This document shows positions 8,455-15,900 of a stretch of DNA of 64,000 bases, piece after piece. This DNA comes from CADBRN01 sp050944685 (GTDB lineage Bacteria > Bacillota > Clostridia > Lachnospirales > Lachnospiraceae). The stretch spans positions 1-64,000 of the forward strand of contig JBMNRP010000002.1 in NCBI GenBank assembly GCA_050944685.1, read 5' to 3'. The position numbers and the translations under genes were made by a program. The stretch's first letter is position 1. Each line of letters begins with the position of its first letter. The notes beneath the pieces are model-generated. The model had not been told where the DNA came from, made no database searches, and was given only the letters and a program-made list of their open reading frames with translations.

Positions 8455-8976
8455 CTATTGCTGGAGTGCTTTTCTGGCCCACGCAGCAATCCGAGCCTCC
8501 GAAGTTTCCACCTCATGGCCAAGGAAGGCACCGCCTTCAGCGATTTCTGCGCCGGGACACAGTTTTCTCAAATCCTTAATGCTGTTTCCAAAGCCACTGC
8601 CTCCGCTGGTCACAAACGGGATAATGGTCTTTCCCTGCCATTTATAATGCTCGAGAAAACCTGCCACCGGCATTGGCAACGTGTTCCACCAGTTGGGGAA
8701 GCCGAGGAAGATGATGTCATAACCACTCAGATCCGGATATGATTTCAATTCTGGATGGATTCCTTTTTCCATCTCTTCTTTCGCCTCATAGATCATCTTC
8801 ATATGGTCTTTCACATAAGTCTTGACCGTTTCCAGTTCAATGAGATCGCCGCCCACTGCCTTCTGGATAAACTCCGCAGCAGCAGCCGTATGTCCCTTTT
8901 TCAGATTTACAATTTTCATGCCGGGAGCGATGGTCTCGCCCTTTAGGGAATAAAATACAATCGCTATTTTTTTCAT
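8455..8976 (-). CDS. Flavodoxin (second of two in the operon)
   Basis: 173 residues from the ATG at 8976. The open frame continues upstream, but that part overlaps the preceding gene and does not resemble flavodoxin. The FMN phosphate loop lies in the KIAIVFYSLKGET start, and IIFLGFPNWWNTLP and PFVTSGGSGFGNS are flavin-binding segments. A small electron carrier or NAD(P)H:flavin-type reductase of the flavodoxin_4 type. It differs clearly from the second operon flavodoxin at 10641, so they are paralogues rather than a recent duplication. Confidence 0.9.
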   Translation of the reverse strand: MKKIAIVFYSLKGETIAPGMKIVNLKKGHTAAAAEFIQKAVGGDLIELETVKTYVKDHMKMIYEAKEEMEKGIHPELKSYPDLSGYDIIFLGFPNWWNTLPMPVAGFLEHYKWQGKTIIPFVTSGGSGFGNSIKDLRKLCPGAEIAEGGAFLGHEVETSEARIAAWARKALQQ

Positions 8977-8989
8977 ACCGGTTTCCTTC

Positions 8990-9358
8990 TCAGTACGTGG
9001 ATGCCCTTGCCTGGGCAATCTGCCATCTACCATCATGTCGAACCAGCGAGCAGTCCAGCTGCAACCGCCATGTATACCAGCTTCCGCCAAAAACCGCTGC
9101 CCGCACCAGACTTTGGCCAATCAGTTCCGCACGGTCTCCCTGAACCTGCACCTTGATATTCTGATGCCGTGCAGAACTGTAATTCAGAGTTCCGTCCTGA
9201 ATGGCCTGAATAAACGTGTTCAGAGGCTGACGCATTCCAGTCATGTGGATCAGCTCAAAGGAGGGATTCAATGCCTCCCTGAGAATAGATTCGTCCTTTG
9301 TCACCATACCCTGATACATTTGGCGGTAACATTCTTTTATCTGTTCTTGTTCATCCAT
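8990..9358 (-). CDS. NTF2-like / SnoaL-fold protein
   Basis: 122 residues. The pattern of an N-terminal helix (IKECYRQMYQGMVTKDESILREAL), the FELIHMTG strand and a C-terminal LVRHDGRWQIAQAR strand is typical of the NTF2-like cone fold (nuclear transport factor 2 / DUF4440 group). Such proteins are small ligand-binding proteins or isomerases. It lies between the Fe-alcohol dehydrogenase and the second flavodoxin, 13 bp before the latter. Function cannot be assigned. Confidence 0.8.
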   Translation of the reverse strand: MDEQEQIKECYRQMYQGMVTKDESILREALNPSFELIHMTGMRQPLNTFIQAIQDGTLNYSSARHQNIKVQVQGDRAELIGQSLVRAAVFGGSWYTWRLQLDCSLVRHDGRWQIAQARASTY

Positions 9359-9383
9359 TTTCCATCGCCTTTACTTCATGTCT

Positions 9384-10547
9384 TTACAGCGAAGCGCGGA
9401 ATATCTCAGCAATATCTTCTGCGTTCAACGGTACATATCCATACTGGATCGGCCAGCCTTCCACGACATGCTTAGCCATTTCATCAATCCGGCTGTCATC
9501 AATGCCGACATCCTTCAAATGCATCGGAATACCGATGGAAACAAAGAATGCATACAGAGCATCAATTCCCTGTTCGGCTGTTTTCCAGTCATCTCCATCC
9601 GGCTGAATTCCCATAACATTGACCGCAAATTTTACGAACCGCGGCAGGGTATGCTCATTCAGGATATGCTTCATCCAGCGCGGTGTCAGAATGGCAAGAC
9701 CGATCCCATGTGTGATGTCGTAATAGGCACTGAGTGCATGTTCCATCCCATGGCACGGCCATCCGGAGTAGCTGTTTCCAAGGGCAAGAATTCCATTGCA
9801 GCCATAAGCACAACACTGAAAGATCTCGGCACGGGCTTTGTAATTCTCCGGGTCTTCCAGAACAATTTTCACATTGGTCATGAGGCTGCGAAGATTTGCT
9901 TCACAGATGCCGTCATTCAGCAGCGTTGTATCTTCCGCAAAATACTGCTCAATCGTATGATTCATCGCATCGGCAACGCCTGCAGCCGTCTGTCTCTTTG
10001 AGACCGAAAATGTATATGTCGGATCCAGGATCGATGCGACAGGAAACAGATGAGAATCTGAATATCCTACCTTATCATTAGTCTCTGTTCTTGAAATCAC
10101 GCAGCCATTATCGTACTCACTTCCTGTCGCAGCCATCGTCATGATATCTACAATCGGAAGTGCAGCCTCTGCCTGTACTTTTCCACTGATCAGATCCCAC
10201 GTCTCTCCGTCATACTTTGCACCGGCAGCAATGGCCTTGGAGCAATCAAGGACACTGCCGCCGCCCACGGCAAGAATTACATCAATCTGGTACTGCCTGC
10301 ACAATCTGACACCGGGCACGACGCTTTCCGTGTACTTGGGATTGGGAGCAATGCCGGAGAGCTCATAAATCTCATAATCTCCAAGCAGCTGTTTCACTTT
10401 GTCATAGATTCCGTTCTTTTTGATGCTTCCGCCGCCATAAGTAAGGAGCGCTCTCTTGCCCAGCGGCTTCATGACTTCCGGGAGCTTTTCGATAGAATCT
10501 TTTCCAAAAATCAGTCTCGTTGGTGTCTGATAATCGAAATTCTGCAT
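9384..10547 (-). CDS. Iron-containing alcohol dehydrogenase (YqhD/BdhA-like)
   Basis: 387 residues, the family norm. The nucleotide-binding region has VGGGSVLDCSKA, and the metal ligands are visible as the Asp and His of DAMNHTIEQ and the two His of HGMEHALSAYYDITHG. The NAD(P)H-dependent enzyme interconverts aldehydes or ketones and alcohols, and the sequence is closest to butanol dehydrogenase / YqhD aldehyde reductases. ATG at 10547 with GGAG upstream. In the operon it could reduce aldehydes made or detoxified by its neighbours. Confidence 0.93.
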   Translation of the reverse strand: MQNFDYQTPTRLIFGKDSIEKLPEVMKPLGKRALLTYGGGSIKKNGIYDKVKQLLGDYEIYELSGIAPNPKYTESVVPGVRLCRQYQIDVILAVGGGSVLDCSKAIAAGAKYDGETWDLISGKVQAEAALPIVDIMTMAATGSEYDNGCVISRTETNDKVGYSDSHLFPVASILDPTYTFSVSKRQTAAGVADAMNHTIEQYFAEDTTLLNDGICEANLRSLMTNVKIVLEDPENYKARAEIFQCCAYGCNGILALGNSYSGWPCHGMEHALSAYYDITHGIGLAILTPRWMKHILNEHTLPRFVKFAVNVMGIQPDGDDWKTAEQGIDALYAFFVSIGIPMHLKDVGIDDSRIDEMAKHVVEGWPIQYGYVPLNAEDIAEIFRASL

Positions 10548-10640
10548 ATTCTTTCTCCGTTTCTCACCGCAGGTTCTGCGGTTATCTTATTTCATCAATA
10601 CCGTTGTGTTTTGTCTTCCGGGAAAGCTATTACAGACCAT

Positions 10641-11159
10641 TCAGATCTGTGCCTTCGCCCAGCTGGAGACTTCCTGTTCGCTGTGCGGTGCATCTGCACC
10701 GTGAATGGCAAGTGCCTGCCCATAAACAGGATTCCCCTTCAGATGCTTCTTCATATCCCTTTCACAGCTTCCCAGACCGCTGCCTTCATGCGTTACGACA
10801 AACATCACCTTCTTGCCGGCAAAATTCATTCGATCCGTCAGAGTATACATTGCCATCGGATAAATTCCCCACCAGCAGGGACCGCAGATGAAGATATTTT
10901 CATAATCAGAAATGTCATCTAGATATTTTTTCAGAGCCGGACGATCTTTTGCACGCAGCTCTTCTTTTGCCTCTTCAATGCAGGTCATATAAGACGGGGA
11001 ATATTCCTTTACCGTCTGAACCTCAAACAGATCGCCGCCGACCGCTTTCTGGATAAATTCCGCAACATATTCCGTGTTGCCTTTCTCAAGTCTGCGGACA
11101 CTGCCGTTTACGTAATTCTCGCCTTTGCGGGAATAATAGATAATCAGATTTTTTGCCAT
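10641..11159 (-). CDS. Flavodoxin (first of two in the operon)
   Basis: 172 residues. The N-terminus IIYYSRKGENYVNG, KGNTEYVAEFI and FICGPCWWGIYPMAM are the flavodoxin_4 signatures, with the FMN phosphate loop near residue 9. The strong SD GGAGG precedes the ATG at 11159. It is the second gene of the operon, 28 bp after the SDR gene. It is a likely electron donor to a partner enzyme or a quinone/flavin reductase. Confidence 0.92.
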   Translation of the reverse strand: MAKNLIIYYSRKGENYVNGSVRRLEKGNTEYVAEFIQKAVGGDLFEVQTVKEYSPSYMTCIEEAKEELRAKDRPALKKYLDDISDYENIFICGPCWWGIYPMAMYTLTDRMNFAGKKVMFVVTHEGSGLGSCERDMKKHLKGNPVYGQALAIHGADAPHSEQEVSSWAKAQI

Positions 11160-11187
11160 TTGAATTCCTCCTCGTATTTTCTATTGT

Positions 11188-12021
11188 TCAGTTCTCAGAA
11201 GGCTGCAGCGGTCCATAGAAATAGGATGAGGTTGCGCCTCCGTCGATCAAAAACGTAGATCCGGTAATGAAAGCGGCTTTATCGGAAAGCAGAAGCTCTG
11301 CCACATTGGCAACTTCATCTGCTGTCCCCGGTCTCCCTGCCGGACATTTGGCAAACATGTTTTTATAGAAATCGCCACGCGGTCCATTGAACTCATCCAG
11401 TGCCAGCGGAGTCACGATGATACCCGGAGCGATGGCATTGATGCGGGCGCCACGTTTTCCCCATTCGACCGACTGGCCCATGACGCGCTTTTCATTGCAG
11501 CGTTTTGCCAGCTGATAGGCATGCAGCGTATCCCGGATATTCTCCGGCTGTAACAGGTCCAGAGAAAGAAGTTCCTCTGTCGGTGCTGTCGCCAGTGCGC
11601 GGTCTTCCTCGGCCGTAAGCTGCGGCATTCGCCATCCGGACTGACTGGAAATCGTGATTCCGCAGCCGCCGTTTTTGATGACTCTGCCGACTTCTTCCAG
11701 CAGCACCGCCGTACCATACAGATCAACTTTCAGGATCGTTTCAATCGATGCCTGACTTGGAGAGACCCCCGCGCCGTTGATCAGCATCGCAATTTCGCCG
11801 TAATTCTGCCCTTCCGCGATCATCGCCCGGATGGATTCACGAGAAGAAAGATCCGCTTCTATCGGCGTCACATCAAACCCGGCTTCGTTCATCGTCTTGG
11901 CAATCGCTGCGGCATGTTCCCAGTTCTTATCGCCGAGGATAATCTTTTTACCATATCCGACACGTCTTGCGCAGGCCATGCTGATCTGACCCGCTCCCAT
12001 TACGATCATTACATCTTTCAT
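11188..12021 (-). CDS. SDR-family oxidoreductase, first gene of the redox operon
   Basis: 277 residues from the ATG at 12021, chosen because AAGGAG lies eight bases upstream and the protein then begins at the first beta strand. The Rossmann motif is GAGQISMA, a variant of TGxxxGIG. The catalytic Ser is in TISSQSG and the Tyr-Lys pair is YQLAK, so the active site is complete. The C-terminus has the FITGSTFLIDGG ending. It reduces or oxidises a carbonyl/hydroxyl group using NAD(P)(H); the substrate is unknown. It is divergent from the LysR gene at 12165, with a dyad between them. Confidence 0.9.
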   Translation of the reverse strand: MKDVMIVMGAGQISMACARRVGYGKKIILGDKNWEHAAAIAKTMNEAGFDVTPIEADLSSRESIRAMIAEGQNYGEIAMLINGAGVSPSQASIETILKVDLYGTAVLLEEVGRVIKNGGCGITISSQSGWRMPQLTAEEDRALATAPTEELLSLDLLQPENIRDTLHAYQLAKRCNEKRVMGQSVEWGKRGARINAIAPGIIVTPLALDEFNGPRGDFYKNMFAKCPAGRPGTADEVANVAELLLSDKAAFITGSTFLIDGGATSSYFYGPLQPSEN

Positions 12022-12092
12022 TCTGGTCTCCTTCATTTCTGTTGAAACATCATTTCTCTTTACGGTTTTTATATTACTGTCTGTAAATAGTG

Positions 12093-12121
12093 TTTTCAAA
12101 TTGTAATATTTGATTTATAAT
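12093..12121 (+). promoter_or_regulatory. Promoter and dyad between the redox operon and its LysR gene
   Basis: A TATAAT -10 box at 12116-12121 has a weak TTTTCA at 12093-12098, spacing 17. The dyad CAAAT-N6-ATTTG (12097-12112) covers the spacer, as expected for LysR autorepression combined with control of the divergent operon. Confidence 0.5.
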
Positions 12122-12164
12122 AGAATTATTAAATAAGCAAATCAAAGGAAAGGCTCAACAGCAT

Positions 12165-13052
12165 ATGAATACCAAGCAGATTGATTACATTCTTGAACTT
12201 GCAGAAACTCATAATTTCAATCGTGCCGCAGAAAATCTCTTTATCTCCCAGCCCACCCTGACGTATCAGATCAGTGCTGTGGAACAGGAAATCGGTTTTT
12301 CCATTTTTGACAGAAGTGGAAAAAAGACCAGTATTACACCGGCTGGTCTTCAGTTTGTTGCCAGTCTCCGCGGCATCCGGGCTGAGCTTCGCAAAGCGAT
12401 TGAACAAGGGCAGAACTATTCTTCCATCTACCGGGAGAACATCCGGATTGTTGTTCCGATCCGCTCCTCTTTATATTTCCTTCCGCAAGCGATCCGGGAA
12501 ATTTCGGATGTGGATTCCGGCATTCTTGTCTCCCCGTCCTTTGACTGGGATCACGGAATAGATTCTTTTCTTCAGGGAGAGCAGGATATCCTGTTTGCTG
12601 TCCGCGATGAAGTCAGCCATATCCCGGATATCCGCATTCATAAACTTTTTGATTCGCGTATTTATCTGGTCGTGAGAAAGGACGACACCCTTGCAGAGAA
12701 AACAATGATCGAACCAGCTGATCTCGACGGCAGAACCCTCATGGTCGGAGGACCTTCCCAGGCCCCCCTGCGGCGTGTTCAGCAGCGCATGATCGAAACC
12801 CGGAAGATCAGTTATTTTAACAGCAATGATCATGATACTTCCCTGACCAATGTTGCGGCCGGCCGTGCTATTGTGCTGTCCCCGGGATTTCTCAATGACC
12901 ATAACGGAGAATTCTGCTGGATTCCCTTTGACTGTGAAGAGACCATTCCCTGCGTACTGTGCACCCATGCCTCTGACCGCCGCGCTGTCATTTCCAACTT
13001 CATCGAAATGATTCAGTCCATATATCACAGTCATCCTGATTTTGCTGTTTGA
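12165..13052 (+). CDS. LysR-family transcriptional regulator of the redox operon
   Basis: 295 residues. The N-terminal helix-turn-helix (about 1-60) contains ILELAETHNFNRAAENLFISQPTLT, followed by a LysR effector-binding domain. It is divergent from the eight-gene minus-strand operon, with 143 bp between start codons, the classic LysR arrangement. Regulation of that operon is inferred from position. The inducer would identify the operon's substrate, but the sequence does not reveal it. Confidence 0.92.
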   Translation: MNTKQIDYILELAETHNFNRAAENLFISQPTLTYQISAVEQEIGFSIFDRSGKKTSITPAGLQFVASLRGIRAELRKAIEQGQNYSSIYRENIRIVVPIRSSLYFLPQAIREISDVDSGILVSPSFDWDHGIDSFLQGEQDILFAVRDEVSHIPDIRIHKLFDSRIYLVVRKDDTLAEKTMIEPADLDGRTLMVGGPSQAPLRRVQQRMIETRKISYFNSNDHDTSLTNVAAGRAIVLSPGFLNDHNGEFCWIPFDCEETIPCVLCTHASDRRAVISNFIEMIQSIYHSHPDFAV

Positions 13053-13279
13053 TGAAATTCAGAAGTTGAATTTAAACATGGAAAGTTAAAGTGCAGAGAA
13101 TTTCTTAATACCGTAAAAAGAATATTATGAAGTATTATTGCTTCATTATAGAAGAAGTATCATTTGCTATTTCATATTAGCTTCTTCAAATCTTTTTTAT
13201 TTTCCGAGTGATCCTCCGCCAATATTATTTCCGCATGCTTTTTGGCATTAACAAGATTCTTCATCTGATTTTTCTCTTT
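13053..13279. other. AT-rich intergenic DNA
   Basis: Nothing clear beyond AT-rich sequence between the LysR gene and the relaxase remnant. Confidence 0.5.
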
Positions 13280-13946
13280 TCAATATGCTCGCTCTTCAAA
13301 TGGCTTCTTGTACTCATGATCTGGATGATTTCTCTTGCTCCTTGCTTCCTTGTCATACTGATGCAGCTTCGCGATGACGCTTTCTCTCTTTTCCAGATTA
13401 TCCAATCCATCATTCTGATTTTCTTCAATCAACCTGCAGGCTTTATCAAACGCTTTGTTAAAGGCAGCGACATTCCGATATCCGGCCCGTTTTACAATTC
13501 GGTCAAGTTCCGCCTGCGCATTATCGAAATCGAACTGTGCACTGGCGAGTTTCTTGAATGCCTGCTCCTTTTGCTTCTTCTTAAAGATGTTCTGAAGCTT
13601 GCGCAGCTCCTCCACCCTGTTCAATGCTTTTTCAACTAGCAAACGCTTGTATTCTATGACCTGATATTGCCGGTTGAGTTCCTGCTTGACCATCAACATC
13701 TTCTGGTACGTTTCCTGGGTAAATGCCGGGGTTTGAGATCTGAAAACAGGCACCTGACGGATCAGCCGGGCCAATACCTCTACTGCTTTTTTCAAAACGG
13801 CGAGTAGATCCGGACAGAATCCGTTCGTACAGATATGCTTTCCGTGCTCGTAATAATAAATATTCCGGAAAGCTTTCTTTACTACGGTGTGTTCGTTCCA
13901 TCGGTTTCCGTTCTGAGAGGATGAGATATATATGAAAATTGGTCAT
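13280..13946 (-). pseudogene. MobA/MobL-type relaxase remnant, frameshifted
   Basis: The upstream frame (from 13946) reads TNFHIYLILSERKP, matching the NFHIHLIFSERK segment of MobA/MobL (MobQ) relaxases, which carries the metal-binding His pair. Near 13810-13840 the similarity moves to a second frame with YYYEHGKHICT, the counterpart of FYDEHGKHVRTKKE. That frame then runs 171 codons to 13280 with a Lys-rich, coiled-coil-like C-terminus. The TTG that opens the second frame is not a real start. The N-terminal catalytic Tyr region is absent. It is a dead fragment of a mobilisable plasmid or integrative element. Confidence 0.65.
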
Positions 13947-13956
13947 TGCTACAAAA

Positions 13957-13999
13957 GCGGTGTTATCATCTCCTTTCTTTTCAGGAGTGGTAACACCGC
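13957..13999 (+). terminator. Strong hairpin downstream of the mobile remnant
   Basis: GCGGTGTTA (13957-13965) pairs with TAACACCGC (13991-13999); an inner CTCCT/AGGAG also pairs. Followed on the plus strand by TTCTTTCTTCT. The orientation of use is uncertain. Confidence 0.5.
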
Positions 14000-14111
14000 T
14001 TCTTTCTTCTCCGGAAGACCCGCTAATCGCAGGCCCATTTTATGAAAATAAATCACCCGGTTATGAAGTTACGTTATCAAATTGTTATCACAGAGATGCC
14101 GCATGTCTCGG

Positions 14112-14136
14112 AAATGGCTTATTTAAGCCATTTTTC
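14112..14136 (+). terminator. Hairpin downstream of guaA
   Basis: AAATGGCTTA (14112-14121) and TAAGCCATTT (14124-14133), followed by TT on the plus strand. It lies 16 bases after the guaA stop and may act in both directions. Confidence 0.5.
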
Positions 14137-14148
14137 GATGGTGCGTAA

Positions 14149-15696
14149 TTATTCGAACTCTATCGTTCCCGGCGGCTTGCTCGTGATATCGTAGAAGACG
14201 CGGTTCACGTGGCTGACTTCGTTTACGATCCGGTTAGTCACCTTCTTGAGCACCGGATAAGGAATCTCAACGGCGTCCGCGGTCATGAAGTCGACCGTGC
14301 TGACGGCGCGCAGGGCGATGGCATAATCGTAGGTCCGCTCGTCTCCCATAACTCCGACGGAGCGCATATTCGTGAGCGCCGCGAAATACTGGCTGGCGAC
14401 TTTGTTCATGCCGGCGCGATCCATCTCCTCGCGGTAGATCGCGTCCGCCTCCTGAACGATCTTTACCTTCTCCGGAGTAACCTCTCCGATGATACGGATG
14501 CCAAGCCCGGGTCCCGGGAACGGCTGACGCATAACGAGTTTCTCCGGAATACCGAGATGCAGACCAACTTTACGGACCTCATCCTTGAAGAGATAGCGAA
14601 GCGGCTCAATGATCTCCTTAAAATCAACGTAATCCGGGAGTCCACCGACATTGTGGTGAGACTTGATCGTCGCGGACTCGCCGCCCAGACCGGACTCCAC
14701 GACGTCCGGATAGATGGTTCCCTGTACCAGATAATCGACCTGGCCGATTTTCTTTGATTCCTGCTCAAAGACGCGGATGAAATCTTCTCCGATGATTTTT
14801 CTCTTCCTTTCCGGCTCGGTCACGCCCTTCAGATCATGGAAGAAACGATCCGACGCGTCGACGCGCACGAAGTTCAGATCGTACGGTCCGTCGGGGCCGA
14901 AAACGGACTCCACCAGATCTCCCTCGTCCTTCCGGAGAAGGCCGTGATCCACGAAAACGCAGGTCAGGTTCTTTCCGATCGCCTTGGACATCAGAACCGC
15001 GGCGACAGAAGAATCAACGCCTCCCGAGAGGGCGCAGAGGGCTTTCCCGTCTCCCACCTTCCCGCGTATCTCATGGATCGTACGCTCTGCGAAATCATCC
15101 ATCCGCCAGGTTCCGGCGCATCCGCAGACTTTGATCACAAAGTTTCTCAGCATCTCTTTACCGAAATCGGTATGAAGAACCTCCGGGTGATACTGGAAAG
15201 CGTAGAGACCGGCCCTCGTATTCTGGACAGCAGCGTAAGGACAGTTTTCTGTGTGGGCAATCGCTTCAAATCCGTCTGCCAGACCCGAAATATAATCGTT
15301 GTGGCTCATCCAGACCGTACTCGTCTCCGGAACATCCTCGTACAACGGGCTTTCCGGTTTATCCAGAATGAGTTCCGTCTTTCCGTACTCCCGCTCCGGC
15401 GCTCTCGCGACCTGGCCGCCCAGCACGTACATCATCAGCTGTGCTCCGTAGCAAAGGCCGAGGATGGGAATCCCCATTTCAAATAACTCGCGGGGTGCTG
15501 TCGCGGATCCCTCCTCGTAGACGCTGTTCGGGCCCCCTGTCAGGATAATACCCTTAGGATGCATTGTCCGGATCTGGTCGAGCGGAGTGCGGTAAGAATA
15601 TATTTCACAGTATACATTGCTTTCACGGACACGTCTCGCGACCAGCTGATTATACTGACCGCCGAAATCAATGACGATAATCTTTTCCTGTCCCAA
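14149..15696 (-). CDS. guaA: GMP synthase (glutamine-hydrolysing)
   Basis: 515 residues, the family length. It converts XMP, ATP and glutamine to GMP, the last step of guanine nucleotide synthesis. The N-terminal class I glutamine amidotransferase has its Cys in LGLCYGAQ (about 82) and His in YHPEVLH. The ATP pyrophosphatase domain has the PP-loop SGGVDSSV (about 225), followed by the dimerisation domain ending in PPGTIEFE. The start is TTG at 15696, with GGAGGAGG six bases upstream. It stands alone behind its own promoter; no guanine riboswitch is visible in the leader. Confidence 0.97.
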   Translation of the reverse strand: MGQEKIIVIDFGGQYNQLVARRVRESNVYCEIYSYRTPLDQIRTMHPKGIILTGGPNSVYEEGSATAPRELFEMGIPILGLCYGAQLMMYVLGGQVARAPEREYGKTELILDKPESPLYEDVPETSTVWMSHNDYISGLADGFEAIAHTENCPYAAVQNTRAGLYAFQYHPEVLHTDFGKEMLRNFVIKVCGCAGTWRMDDFAERTIHEIRGKVGDGKALCALSGGVDSSVAAVLMSKAIGKNLTCVFVDHGLLRKDEGDLVESVFGPDGPYDLNFVRVDASDRFFHDLKGVTEPERKRKIIGEDFIRVFEQESKKIGQVDYLVQGTIYPDVVESGLGGESATIKSHHNVGGLPDYVDFKEIIEPLRYLFKDEVRKVGLHLGIPEKLVMRQPFPGPGLGIRIIGEVTPEKVKIVQEADAIYREEMDRAGMNKVASQYFAALTNMRSVGVMGDERTYDYAIALRAVSTVDFMTADAVEIPYPVLKKVTNRIVNEVSHVNRVFYDITSKPPGTIEFE

Positions 15697-15779
15697 GAAT
15701 TTCCTCCTCCCGTCTGTGAAAGTATCCGGATTGAATCTTCCGGTAATTCGGCTGATTCAGATGTTTTCTGAATACGTTG

Positions 15780-15808
15780 ATTATACCGCACAATAACTTT
15801 TCTGTCAG
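15780..15808 (-). promoter_or_regulatory. Promoter of guaA
   Basis: Minus strand: -35 CTGACA (15803-15808), 17-bp spacer, -10 TATAAT (15780-15785). It lies 84 bases before the TTG start. Confidence 0.75.
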
Positions 15809-15840
15809 CAGAGTAATCTTCCTTCAGACGGAATCCGCAG

Positions 15841-15889
15841 GCAAAAACGAATCCCGCGCGCCGCCGGCAAATGGCGGTCACACGGGATT
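15841..15889 (-). terminator. Terminator of the zinc-ribbon/YARHG gene
   Basis: AATCCCG (15850-15856) and CGGGATT (15883-15889) with a GC-rich inner hairpin. On the minus strand it is followed by CGTTTTTGC. It lies 12 bases after the stop codon. Confidence 0.7.
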
Positions 15890-15900
15890 CCGTTAACTAT

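Noticed and set aside
13939..14148. 69-codon plus-strand open frame between the relaxase remnant and guaA
   Set aside because: Spans two hairpins, has no ribosome-binding site and no recognisable sequence.
15697..15900. Guanine or purine riboswitch in the guaA leader
   Set aside because: No three-way-junction signature; only a promoter, a short leader and the upstream gene's terminator.
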